From contig WIXG01000408.1 of the NCBI GenBank assembly GCA_009869945.1, positions 1 to 62,284 on the forward strand: 62,284 nt of DNA, in the 5' to 3' direction. How positions within the stretch are numbered: the stretch's first letter is position 1; each line of letters begins with the position of its first letter. The position numbers were made by a program, and so were the translations under genes. This DNA comes from Mesaphorura yosii. Lineage: Eukaryota; Arthropoda; Collembola; Poduromorpha; Tullbergiidae. Positions 36,747-50,100 of this stretch are shown here, in pieces. The notes under the pieces are model-generated. The model did not search any database, was not told where the DNA came from, and was given only the letters and a program-made list of their open reading frames with translations.

Positions 36747-38132
36747 TGGCGTATCTTCCGGTCGTCTATTTCGCCTTTTGAACCCGGAACCACAACTTTT
36801 GGATCTTTTGACCATCGTGGCGTAAAAGTATTATTAGCAGTCAAGTAAAGGCTGAGGCTGATGGTGTGTATTTATATTTTTAGATTTAGGATCATCAAGC
36901 TTTATATACTCAAGACTCGTAACTTTACTCATTCTACTCCAAACGTGCTGAATTACATCTCAGACTGTGATTTGTCATTGAAAATAAAAATCTTTAAGTC
37001 CAGATAGAGTCTGCATGAGTTCATACTTTATGCATTACACAACCTCAACCAGATGTAGGTTAAAGTGCAGTAATCATGCAAGAAATTTAATTTTGGAATA
37101 CGACTCATTGGACTGTAGACTGCATGATGAAACTGATTGTTCCTGGAGTATGCGAATAGGTTTTCTTACCAAGTTGCAGATTACTGTACAGAGCCTACTG
37201 AGCTTAGTTGGCACTGTTGTCGCGGTTCATCCATGCAGTTTTTCAACAAAGTTGAACTTGTGCGTGGCCCGTGTGTCGCAGAACAAGAGAATCTATATTT
37301 CTGCTTGGACGTGGGGCTGGTGGGCTTGCACGCTTTCTTCCTGGTTACCAGTTAAGCAACTGTGCAAGTTGTGCTTCCGCCTGCTCCGACCGCGTGCGAA
37401 TCAAGTTCTTGATTCAGTAGAAGAAAGAAAGGAGAAACTGAAAATTACAGAGAAGAGCACAATATACAGTAACACAGACTGCTGGTGGTAGGCAAGTCTG
37501 GATTAATGATTAACTGCACGAAGTGTGTTTCAGTTTCCTGTGCAGTCGCAGCTTGAAGATGCTCTCTGCACGAGTGTATGACTTTGCCACTGCATAACGT
37601 GCAGACTAGTCTTGGATTGATATTTTAGTTTTATTTATGTCATTCACGAAATTTAACGTCTTGCCTTCAACTTAATCTCCCTCAAGACATTCAGTCTTAG
37701 AATCGTAAATGTTCCATTTGTTGTGATAATCATAATGTTTTAGCGCACAAAATATAGGTCACTTGTTACACAATACACCGACGTGCAATTGCAAATTCTG
37801 CGGTGACGTTGAGTGGCTTCGTTTAAGCAATCACCAACTCGAAGTGACAAGCGTGAAATCACAATTTCGTTGTAGTTGAGAAGCCATGATTGAACCCTAA
37901 ATATTAATTGGAAGACAAAAGTATTCCGTCTCATTTATTGCTGCCAAATGCGGACAAAAGTGCCAAGTTGAAAAGTGAAATTAGTAAGCAGCAACGACAA
38001 AAAAAAACCATGGCACGGAGAAAATGAGATTTTGATTGCATTGTTGTCGCGAGCAGCAAGCTGCCTCTTCGTCCTTGATATTACTGTCGAGAGATTATCA
38101 TAAAACCCGATGGATATGGCGATATAGATGGG
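36747..38132. other. XPA 3'UTR and promoter/5'UTR region of the GRAM-domain gene
   Basis: About 1.4 kb. Contains the XPA poly(A) signal. An ATG-started 158-codon plus-strand frame (37015-37491) lies here; it has no recognisable domain and unremarkable composition, so I leave it uncalled. The right end should include the distal promoter of the gene starting at 38133. Confidence 0.4.
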
Positions 38133-41100
38133 ATGGATTCAAGTAGCTCCAACGGGACTCAGAGGATTACACGCTCAACGAGTCCCTCGCCTTTGAAGAA
38201 CAGGCACAGGCACAGGTCAGGACAAAGTTCAACATCTCAGGCGCAATTACCAAGATGCTATTTTATTACGCCTTGTAAAATACTGTCTCTGGGAATTCAC
38301 AATTTCGGACATCGGCTCACTTTGACTGAATGATGTTTAAATGTTTACGCAGGACTACGGCGGCTGCAAATGCGTACACGTCGACGGGTAGTCCGATCCA
38401 CGAAGGAGTGGTTAGTGGGTCTTCTGGATCTGGAATGAGACCATGCACCCTGACTAGAAGCAGCAGTCAGCCGGAGCAAAGTGTTCATGGCGTAACTCGT
38501 TTGTCCGCGAGGTAAGATTTTAAACCCATTCTTCGGCAGATCGCAGTTGCATTATTGGAAATGGCGGTGTGTTTTCTTAATGAAGCGCTTCCTTGGACTT
38601 GCGATATTGCGCCCATTAAGCTAATCGTAGATGCTGAATTGCAAACATGTATTACAAAGTTATATTCTCATCTATCGTTTGCCTGCGGCTTATCGGTTAT
38701 CTGAAGTCAAGAGGCCATGAAGCTTAATTACAATATGAGCAAAGTCCGAAGGCTCAGAGGACGTGGCTTGATGGAAATGTCAAGATTCAAAATCATATAA
38801 AAACCGCATTGATGTTTATGTTATGGCACGGACGAATTAAGATCACGGCACGTGCTTAATGGCAGCACCTTGTCTGATCCTTATGCATATTTAAAGAGAC
38901 AACAGAATTTAAGCATTTTACGAGTAAATTCCGCCAACACCAACGTAGCGCCAATAATATGGTGCAGTAAGATTGATTGAGCCCTTTAGATTTTGCTGCA
39001 ACGAACGAGAGCTCAGACACCATGCATTGTGGTGTAGATCCGCATTATGATATTTTGCGCATATCAAGTTTTGTAGTTCCAAGAGAGTATGCAGCAGAAA
39101 TGCCAAGGACAAAATTGTGAAACTGACCTCATTATTTATTAACATTTATGGCCGGATTACAAAAGCATGATTTACGCGAAACGTGGATCATGAAACAAGA
39201 CACGAACACAATGCAATTTTGTGAGTCTAATTCAAGGGCACTTTCCCTGAGCATGACGCCTATTTCCCTTGAAACACAACTGTGGCTCTGGTCGTCCCAG
39301 CGGAACGCACACAGTGCTCGACCTGCATTTTGGGATGGGTTCACCGGGCTGCAGCAACAGCGACTCGTCCTCCTCTACGCAAGTCTCGGCCGATCCTGCC
39401 TCGTGACACACACCGTCTCCATTTGGATCCACGAACCAGTAGGACAGAGTTACAGTTTCTGATGTAACCGGCTCTTCGCTTAAGCCCTCTTGACATTTCC
39501 TGGGCTCGCAGATAGGTTGCAGATCCTTATTAAAGGCGTACCATTCAGATTCTGCACAAGGTCCCTACGTACATAGAAACACCATTAAAAGCTCATTAGT
39601 AAAGCATATAACACTAGAATAGAGAACACCGAACATGCGCTTACCCTTGACCATGCGAAATGACACTCTTTTGTTTTCGATGAATACAAAAGTGGCCGTG
39701 AGCACTGATAATAGTCGCAATCACATTGTCCAGCAGTGGCGTTCTCTTGGACGGCAAAGAATCTCATATTGGCTGGACAGTCGACTGTCGTTCCTAATCT
39801 TACGTACTTGGACTTGTCTTCATCCCATCGGTACCTGGTCAAGTCAACCTTGTCGCTTGTGAAATCCGCTTTTGGCTTTGGCACCGCTGCGGGTTGGGAA
39901 CTTGGTACCGTTGGTGTAGTTTCAGCGTCTGTCGCCGAACTCACTGTTGTGGGGACTTCAGTGCTATCCATGACCGTTACAGGAGTTGTCGGAGTCACTG
40001 AAGATGTGATGGGAATTTCAGTTGTAGTTGTTGACATTATCAGCTCTTGACTTAAACTATTCACACGCGTTACATAATAATTAATATGAATAGGCCGAAT
40101 ACGTGCTTAAATGTATTAATTTTACTTACTCCATTTCGCCATCTCCATCGTCTGGGGTTGGCAATGTGTACGCTCCAATTGTGAAGAAGAGCACTAGCGC
40201 AAATGCGACCCGAAAATATTTGGACATGATTGAAAAGGATTTCTGAAGAATTCGCAATTAAGACGTTCGCTGGCAGTACGCAGTCCAAGTTCCTCTTGAA
40301 TTAAATCTCTACCCAAACTTTTTTTACTTTTATATACTTTAAATTATTGTTTACTTGGCTTTGATCATGATCATTTGCAAATGACGAATACTCTGTCACT
40401 TGGATTTCATTCACTACTTCTTGAATTCTTGTTGACATTACTTCAAGGAAAGGTAAATTCTACGCAAATCCAGTTTCTCGATGCATTGAGGCAGAGGCGT
40501 AATTTGATTGTTATTATCTGGAAAGCCTTCGTCATCAGAACCAGTTTGAGATTTCATGAACGTTTTGCTTACCTGACTCGGGACAACTTGCGTCTATTTA
40601 CCTTTGTGAATTGAACTGAACTAGATTGTCTTGCGATTACGCATGCATTCATAGATCTTCCTTTGCGTTGGTTCGTCGGCAAATAAAAAAACTAGAATTA
40701 TTTTCGGTAATCACATCCAGCTCTAACCAGTATTTCAAACTGACGCCAGGGAGGTCTTGACGCATTTCTTTGATGTGGTATTGCTGTTTATTGTTTTAAT
40801 GCAAATTTGTCTTCCCGAGAAATTCTCTTCGGCTCTTGCAGGACCAAAAGTCGTATGATGGTTCCAGCTTTCGGAACGTAGCGACGTGGCATTTGGAATT
40901 TGCTTGTTAGTATTTACATGGTGTGGATTTTTGACTCGTTTTCATACCACGGAAGCTGTCGTGTTCCTAAAGTCAGGACTCTCTGAGATTTGACTATAGC
41001 TTGTAATTCGATCTGATAATTTGGTTGTCCATGAACTCTCCACGGCCACAATCAATCTTGTGAGATGCGGACGAGGATATGTCAGTGAATCGGGGAGTTC

Positions 41101-44100
41101 TCGACTTAGTCTGAGTGACATGTTTAGATCATCCATTACCACGAAAAGACTGCAGCCCAATTGCCATTGATTGAATGACACCGACAGCTGACCATTGAAG
41201 CCCAAGACTTAAAGCGGAGTGAATGAATGAAATATGATCAGGTACAATCACCATTTCAGATAATCGTTAATGACATATCGTTTCGTGTTATGCATTCCAC
41301 TCTTTCTTTGGGCAATTACTGAGTTGGCGTTTGGCATTGAACTGTCTTGACTGAATGAAAGGAGCGACCCAGACGACATCTTATAACACGACCTTGTGTG
41401 TGGCGATGACAAGTAAATGGAACTAGGCCAAATTGATAAAATTAAATTATGTGCTCACACTCTCGTTGGATACTCTCCGAAATTGTGTCCAGGATTTGGC
41501 AGTGATGCGATGACGCATTGCGGTGGCTGAACTTAGCTTTCTTTGTCCAGAAATTCCAGGCCGTTCAGGCCACAAAGGATTAGTAAGGATTAAGACGCAT
41601 TTTTGCATGGTTCGTTCACGAAAAGATCCGGTGTTTCTGGCCGAGAAGTAGTCAATGGAAGTCTGTCAGTCATATGTTTTTGAGGGAAATCGTGCCAAGA
41701 AACGGTCTGCTACGTAATAAAAAGACTGTAAACTGTAATGTCTATTTGTTTCGGTCGAAGTAAGCCGACTTCATGCTTGTGTCTTGTGCCATGCTCAAGA
41801 TTCGCGAATAACAATGCGCATTTGGTACGAGGCCCATTTATCTCTCGAATCTTGCATAATGGACTCATGCTCCTGAATCTGAAAGAAAAATGAGGTCCCA
41901 GGATGAAAATGAAGCATAATTCACAAAAGGAACACATCGGCGCACTGTTGTAGGTTGGCAACTTTGCCAAAACATTTTATTAGATCATTGCTTTACGGTT
42001 ATTATTATGAGGTACCTTATGAGCGAAGTCTGCAATCTGGGAGATGCGTCTCCGCTCCCGCAAACTTACAATACCAAAATACCATTTCGCGCAAAGATTT
42101 TGAGGTTCGATGATCTGATGAATTTTTCAAAATATACAAATCGAAGTAAATCGACAGCCGACAGCCAATGCTCAAGCTGAGAGCAGAAAATGAAATCGCA
42201 TACTGAAAGAGCACCTGCGAAAGAGTTGTATGAGCCAGAACTCGAATTCGCATTTGCCTTGCTCACTGAATATTTTTGCACAAGATTCATACCATCACAT
42301 CGTGTGTTTGCATACGAAGATGCCACACTCCAAACCCTTCTTACCTCCTCGCACCACACTCAAGTGAACGCTGAGTCCTTTCTGGTTCCCTGATTCTTTT
42401 CTGCTCGCTCTCGAGCCAGGCTTCGCCTTATAGTTTGATTATCTGTGCACATTACAAAAGAACTGTATTTTGGTAAACACTCTTCAGTACCAAGCTGTCA
42501 GGTTAATACGACGCCAGTGGCCACACTGCAATGGCTTAAGTCGCTTCCTCCTTTTGAAGTCGTCTCAGTATAAGCCAAGATTGCAACACTTCAACTTTGA
42601 TCAGCGTCTGTCGGAACCTTCCGAAATTTACATCCTTTCCATGTAAAAATGAAGAATCTGCCGCTCTCTCTAGAATTCCTGAGTTTTTGAGACATCAATC
42701 ATCCGACATCATCGTTCCTCAACATTATTGGGTGCTTTGAATTTGTTCCCTAAAAGTTAGCTGTGCTCAAGAAGTAGTATCTGAGCTGATTTTGGCAATC
42801 TCTTTCTCAGGAAACAAGATTCACGACCATTACAATTCAAGCAAAGATTGTAAAAGTGCAGTGTGATTGCAGTTTGCAGTTCGTTGTGGGATTACACGGT
42901 TAGCTTATCCAATTCATTTGTGCATAACTTACACATCCTTGTACCTTGCTCTCCTTTTTGTTCTTGGGGTATTACCTAACAAGACCAGTTTTGTGCGATG
43001 CATTTCTGCAGAAAACAGATTGTGGCTCGAGGACATTTACTGAGAATTGTGCACCACAAAAACGTGAACGCGAATTCACGATTGTGAATCTTAGCTGCAG
43101 GGCCTTCGTTATTGCAACGTTGTACGAGTAGTTACCTGTCATTTTTCTCTGTACCGTGCTGCAAAAGACTTGCGACTTGCAGTCTTTTGCAAACATTCGA
43201 GCGGTTCTCATGAAAATGCTGTGTCTTGTCCATCACAGTAAGACTAATAGCAATGGTACTAAAAGTGGTGCCAGTAATTCTGGCACTGTCGCTGCGGCAG
43301 AGAATGAGACTGGAACCCATTTAAGTCATCGTCTGCACGACATGCTGCAGACTCACAGCAATAATAGTAATAGTAACAGTGGAAGCAGTAGAAGTGGCAG
43401 TGGCAGTATTGGAATTAGAAATGGAAGCAGCTCGGGAAGTAGTGGCGGTGAGAATGAGAGTCGACGTGGGTCGTCAGCTTCCATTATCTCCAGCCAACTA
43501 GTTCAAAGGTAAGCCTGATATCCTTACAAAGCAGTTCATCCGGAAGAGCTCGATATATGTCCATTCAGTTTATTCATACTGACAGACACTAAAAATGTGA
43601 AATGGTTTTTTGGCAGTTTAAATGGTTGAAGGACTAGGCTATCTAGTTAATGCTCGAAAAAGTAGGTTAATGATTTTGAATAATCTGAGGGTTTAAGACA
43701 ATAATTACTGCAACCTCATAATTATCACGATTTACGTGCAAATCCAACTTCTCAATGTGCAGTGATGCCCATCGTGAGAATGTCTCGCGTCTTCAAGGAC
43801 TGTCTTTTACTTGGTATGATGGAATGAGTTCAGGCCAAGCCCTTTGTTTCGCAATCTCATAGCCAGATCAGACCATACCGAAGTTGAGTTTTGGAAGTAC
43901 GCACATCCGAATGCATTATCTTGAGAATCGTAAAGCCGCACCTGTGATTGTGGGCTGTGACTGTTCTTAACTGAATAATTCAGGTGTGTCCTCTAAACTC
44001 AGGAAGTCTTAATCTTGCTCGCTTGCATGCAAACCTCCAACCACACAGTTCAGTTAAAAATATGCCGTCGATATTGATGACATGCTACTCTGAATCTCAA

Positions 44101-47100
44101 AATAGAAAGTTGCTTGTTAAAAATAGTGATTTTCTGTTTAACCACGTATTGCGGGATGTATTATACTTATGTAATACTGAATTAGTAAAGATTTACTTCA
44201 ACGAAGGCCTCTTTGCTGAAGTATGTGCAGTGCCTTCTGGCTTATTGCGTAAGGCACATGAGTGCTCGTAAAATAAAAATAAATAGAAAACCTCGAAATA
44301 GAATTGAGTAAAGGGAAAGTAAAAGGAACCCGATAAAAGTGTAATTTCCAATTGACATGCCATCACTTCAAAAAACGTCACGACTGTAACGTAAATAGCA
44401 AAAGGACAGCTGCATCAAGTTCGCTGTAAGTAGAATCAAGGAACAAAGGAAATGGGACATCAGAGCGGAAGTTATTTTCGGGAAGAGCGCCTGACTTTTC
44501 GTATTATATATAAATGCAAATTGCAAGTCCGAAATATACAAACCTCGAAAAGGTCAAAAGAGTCAGATATTGGAAATCGGTCATCACGTATCTGGTTGAT
44601 GTCAATAACAAGAATTGAGAATTCTCGCAGGCAAAGATGTCAGCAGTCAAAAATGAGGTTATCCGAATTTTATATTCAAGTTTCAAGTGGTCTAGATTCT
44701 CAGAATCTAAATCGAGAATTTCGTATCGTCATGAACTTGCTATTTTTAACCCGAACCAAAATACGGGGTATGGCGAAGATTATATAAAGTATATAATTAT
44801 GCGCAACTTGGAACGGAGAGTCGAGAACGTATGGGTCGGTCTGTCGGTGATTCATTCATACAGGCGAAAAATTTGCAAGTTTGAGAGATTGACCTCGGGT
44901 TTTGATGTATCATAATTGAGTTACTTTAATGAAATTCACTCCCACGCTGCAGCTCCAGTACGAAAGCATGTCATCAGCGGAATTCTGTGGTGTAAAGCTT
45001 GGAGTCTGGTGTAGGAGATATGTCATTTTGACTGACGACGTCGACGTTGCACAAATCCTGCATCTTTCATGCGTTCAACGCTTTCCATATGAATAGACCT
45101 TCAATTTTGAAGATTTTGCAAGTAAGCTCAACTTTAAAATTACAGATTTAAGGCTTCGTTCCCAGAAAAATTGAATACATAAGCAGCGTCGGTACGCTCA
45201 GACGTGAGAAAATGCTGCTGAATTCTGAGAGCTTTCCTGCTGGGTTCTCAAAGTTCTCGCACTCGAATCATGAGTCACGGGAATCAAAGCCAAGAGTTAT
45301 GATTGCGAAGCTCTTCTTGAGATCTCGCATGTTCTGCCTAGGCCAAGACAAAACGTATTCGCGTTTGTGTGGTGTGCATTACGACCCCGTACATTATTTT
45401 AATGATTCATAGTAGCGATTATTGACTCAGGTGCTCGCTCTTTGTGACTACACAACGGATACTATCTCAACGTTATGCTGCAAATGTCGTTGACTTTGAC
45501 GCTCCTTCTTTCCTCACAGTTTGATTCGTAGAGTCGTTAACAGAAGGACATGGCAAATGACATGACAATTTTACTAGTAAGTGTGTCTAACATGCATTTC
45601 ACTGTGTAGCTTTGACTTTCATTGTTCGAAAGCTGGAATCGATAACCTAGACTCCGACCATGGACTTTTGCTGATTTGGCACTGACGTCTGGTAAATTCT
45701 GGAATCCTTTATGGACACGCTTATAATGTAGACTTCTCGCAAATCATTAACAGAAGCCGAAGTACCTTGTGCAAAGAATTAGGCACCCATAACACGATCA
45801 CAATAAATTAAGCCATGATTCTATTTTTGTTTCGTATCATGATCAGACGGTAGACGATTCCTGGAACCATATCAATGGAACTTCTATTGCCAAAGAACAC
45901 TTAAGTTGTGTGCCTGGCAAACAGCACTGCGTTCAAAGTACTTGCTGTTAAGTTTGTTTATATCCGCGTATCTTCGATACTTAAGTACTATTAAGTAAGG
46001 CCTGACTGGCATGTCTTATTTCTTGCCATTGAACCTGAAGAAACTTAATGCTCATGATTTTTCTTTTCATCTTTATCGTTGTGCACCGCGTGTCTTCAGT
46101 TCTCCTATTATCACTAATTGACCTCTGTAAATTATTGTGGAAGTTTAGAGCCCAAAATTGGAATTGGAATTAAAATTTTGGCTCCAAAAGGCGTTCTGTA
46201 CGAGCGTCTTTCAAGCTCAGGCTCCATATCGCGGCTTTTCTAAACAAATACGCAGTCATTGCAGAATTCATAATTCGCACGTGGAATCCATGGAATAAAT
46301 TGTTGACATTAATTTTGTAGAGATGCCAAATTGCCAACGCGAGCACGTATACCATCTGCCCGTGTAATTAAATTACGTTTCAAACGGTGGCTGGTCTTGG
46401 AGAGCAAATTATGACCGTTGGAAGAGCTGTACAGACTTGAATACACTCTTAATTTGTGAATTAACATGAAACAGGACTGCGTCCGTGGGTGTCTGTTGCT
46501 CGTGCGGCGAAAGTACTACTTTGCATACTCCAAGCTGCGTATACTGAGCATCTCGCTGAGCTAATGCTAGCGTCTCGTGCGAGAATCTGGGTTAGAATAA
46601 TAAATAGAAGATGTGAAATTCAAATATCTTGGAGAAAGACTTGCTTTCGAGTCAATACACACGTATGCTCAAAGTTTCTTCTAAAATTGTGAATAAAAGT
46701 AGTTTCAAAATTGATAAGTTCAATTTATAGCTTGATTCAGGAATTCAATATTGATTGAATGGCAAAAATTTGAAGAATATGCAGAACTTGCAGAGCAAAA
46801 TTTAAAAATAAGATCGCGTGATCAATAAAAAGAAGAATTTTCATTTTCGTGTAAAGAAACCATGTAAAAATTCCGGAAGATGTGAAAATGCTGCGCTTAG
46901 AACTATGTGACCTCCTTCCGTCTAGGACTATTTGAATTATTTATGTTAAACAGATAGCAGACGACCATTGTATAGTGTGTTCGTACGGACTAAACTTCAT
47001 CTAGGTCACCTGAAATAGCATCTGCTATAGAATGACTTGAGACAGGTCACATTGCAAGCATTTCAAACACGTGTAAATTGCGTTGTGTAAATGCGAACTC

Positions 47101-50100
47101 ACTTCTTGTTTTCGTTGCTAATTATTCAACGCACGCTTCTCGCATACTGTCAATTATGCATGCCTTGCAGGCCTGCAAAAACCGGAAGTCATGGTCGCTC
47201 TAATTTTGTCGAATTTCTCATTCTTCAAATAGCGGCATATTTCACGTTCGTGTTTGTGACATGACAGGACTGTGTATCGCGTGACACTGTCAAAAGCGAA
47301 TTTGTTAATTTTCATGTCGTGGTTCTAATTTAAATTAATCACGACTGCGAAATGCCACTGACCTCTCCAACCCACTGGGATCGGTTTTGTACCCTTGAAA
47401 AGAAAGGGTGACAACCTCACAAACCATTTGCCTGCAGTTAATTTAGCTGGGTTTTTCATCAAATTTTGGGCATAAGATTACATTTTGCTCTGACACGAAG
47501 AATAATAATATTAGCAAGAAATTCTCATCAGGTTAACCGAATCCTGTTTCCTGAACCTTTTTGAACTTGTATTCTAGTACCACGCTCAATCAGCTGACCA
47601 GCTACTAAACTAGCTAGCTGAAATTTCATAAAGAGCTATAATTTATACTGGAGGCGCACTTCAAAGTGTTTGACTCATTGGTTCAATATCTAAGCTGGCC
47701 TTCGTGCCTGTGTGTTAGGAAAAATTAAATTGCGGGAATGCATTTAGTGAATACGATGAAGATAAATGATCTGAACGACAGCAACGACCTAGATTTGTGT
47801 TTTTGCACATGCCAACAACATTCCACCTTTACATGCTTGGAATTCGAACAAGCTTTGTGTCTGCCTCGACCTACGCTCACTCGGAATTTTACCTTTTAGC
47901 AGTTCGCTGCGACTGAGCCTAATCTTGATACAATAATCACGTGAAATCTGCTGCTGACAGTTGCAAATGCACGTACATCATGAACTTTATTAAAATGCAT
48001 GCGGAATTAGAGACAGAGACAGGAAACTTTGGAGTAATTAACTTGGCATTATGAAGAGATGTAGGATCACGAGGAGTTTGTCTGTTCTAGATTCTCACCG
48101 ACGATATATACAAAACTGTAACAGCATTTTATACGAGCTCTAGTACACATCGGGACTTCGCCTTTTCGGTAAACCTCACCCATGACTGGACTCAAACTAT
48201 ATTTTGCTTAAAGTTTGAGTTTTACGTATATAGGATTAGACACGACCCGGGCGAGGTATAAGGTTAGCACGCAACGCCAGATTTGTTAATGCCATGTTAA
48301 ACGAAAGGAAAGAATACTTTCATACAGATTTGGTTAGTGTAAGTTTGAATTGCGCGAGCATGAATGCCGTCTCGAATTGTGACTGAGGAGCAACCCAATA
48401 ATTTGGGGTTCAATGTGTTGAGTGGTGAATGCCCAAAAGATTGATCTCTTGATGGCATGGTTCAATTGTGGACGTGTTGCTTGTCCTGCGCGCGGCAGCA
48501 GGACAAGCAACAACTTCTCACCAAGTTCGAATCATTGGCTTTGTCACTCATAACGTAACCTGACAGTAATGGACTTAGAATTGATGATAAAGCCTGCGAA
48601 ATGTGGTAAAAGCTTCCGGCGAAGGTGTGTTATTCTGGTATCTAGAATAACTCCTCTTGCGGCGAACATTTGCGTCGCAAATTCTGCACAGTGGACAGGT
48701 TGTGGTTTGGTGAAAAGGATTTTCTTCTATTATTAGGCTTCGTTTAATCTATCGGAAGGTAGAGTTGGGGGTTTGCTTTTGCTTCTATTGTTGCGCGCAG
48801 GTAAGCTAATAGCGATAAGAGCACAAATGTCGAGAAATTACATCGCCCGTGATCTGATATGAGGCGTGACGTGAGGAGTCGCCATGAACTTTAGGAGCTG
48901 GAATATATTGAAGCGATATACTGATACTGATTCCGCACATGTTGTCTACTTTGGGAATAATTTGGGCCAGAATTAACTAACTTAACGTTAACTAGCTGGG
49001 CCTCGTGTAAATCAGTTAGGCGGTTTGCTGCCCCCGTTGCTTAGCAACCTGCTGGAGGATCCAAGTACCCCCATATGATTTGTATAGGACACGCTCCCTT
49101 CTGACTAAAAAAAATCATGATTTTCGCAGAGGCACAATTTCGTTGCTAATTCATTCGAAAGAGTGTTAACTAAGCTTTAATTTGAGTACTGAGTCTCAAA
49201 GGTTTAGCCGGCCTAAGTTGGCTAAATTCCTCTTCGAAATCGATCCCCATGTATTTTAAATGGAGAACATACTTTTTTTAGAAGCCCAAAATCACACCTT
49301 TTTGAAGGTACACAATTTTGTCGTTCAGGGAGTTAGGTAGAAAAAAGTTGGAACTATGCGTTGCAAAATTTATAGCCCAATCGGTTCCGTCTAAGTCGCT
49401 AAAAATTGAAGCCCAAATTACTCGTAAAGTAGAAATTAACCTTTAGAAAAATCATGCATACTCGCATGACGCAGGTATTTTCTCTCAATTTCGGGAAAAG
49501 TTACATATTTACTCACTGAAGCGGAAAGAAAGCAGTGGCTTTGGTCTGATATTGAGTTGCCTGTGCCTGCATTTGTTGTTCCAGAAATCAATGTCAAACA
49601 CACGCGTCCATGAAATTAAAATCCTGAGCTTCTTTTTCACATCGCGCCATGTACTGTTTACTTTGCAAAATTGCACTTGCACATGTTGATTGAGTATTTA
49701 TTCTAATGTTAATGTCAAGTGAGTGAGTTCTGTCGGGTTTGAGTCTTTAACTTCTTGCAACAGCAATTCTAATCCAGTTAAGGATAACTGTACATAATTA
49801 CATAAGTGGAAGCTATGCTGTCGTAATTATATGGTTGAGAGGCGTTGTCCAGATCACCTTGCTACTGACAAGTGCTGTAAGAGAATATGGAAAAACAAGG
49901 TCGAAAAGGGTGTGAACACCAAGGTCAGGAGATAGAGGCCTGGTCCTTTGTTGTGTCGGGTGCAAATATAATTTGATTCATGAATCTGACTTGCATGATA
50001 CATCATGCAGACGGACAAGTCTCCCCATTTATAGGTCACGTTTTAGGGCAGCCGTCAATTCTATTTCGAAGCTCTGAACCGTTGCCCACTAAAGCAATCA

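Noticed and set aside
49036..49048. GTTGCTTAGCAAC palindrome resembling an X-box for RFX factors
   Set aside because: Spacing is one base shorter than the X-box consensus and it lies deep in a 9-kb intron; a single chance match is likely.
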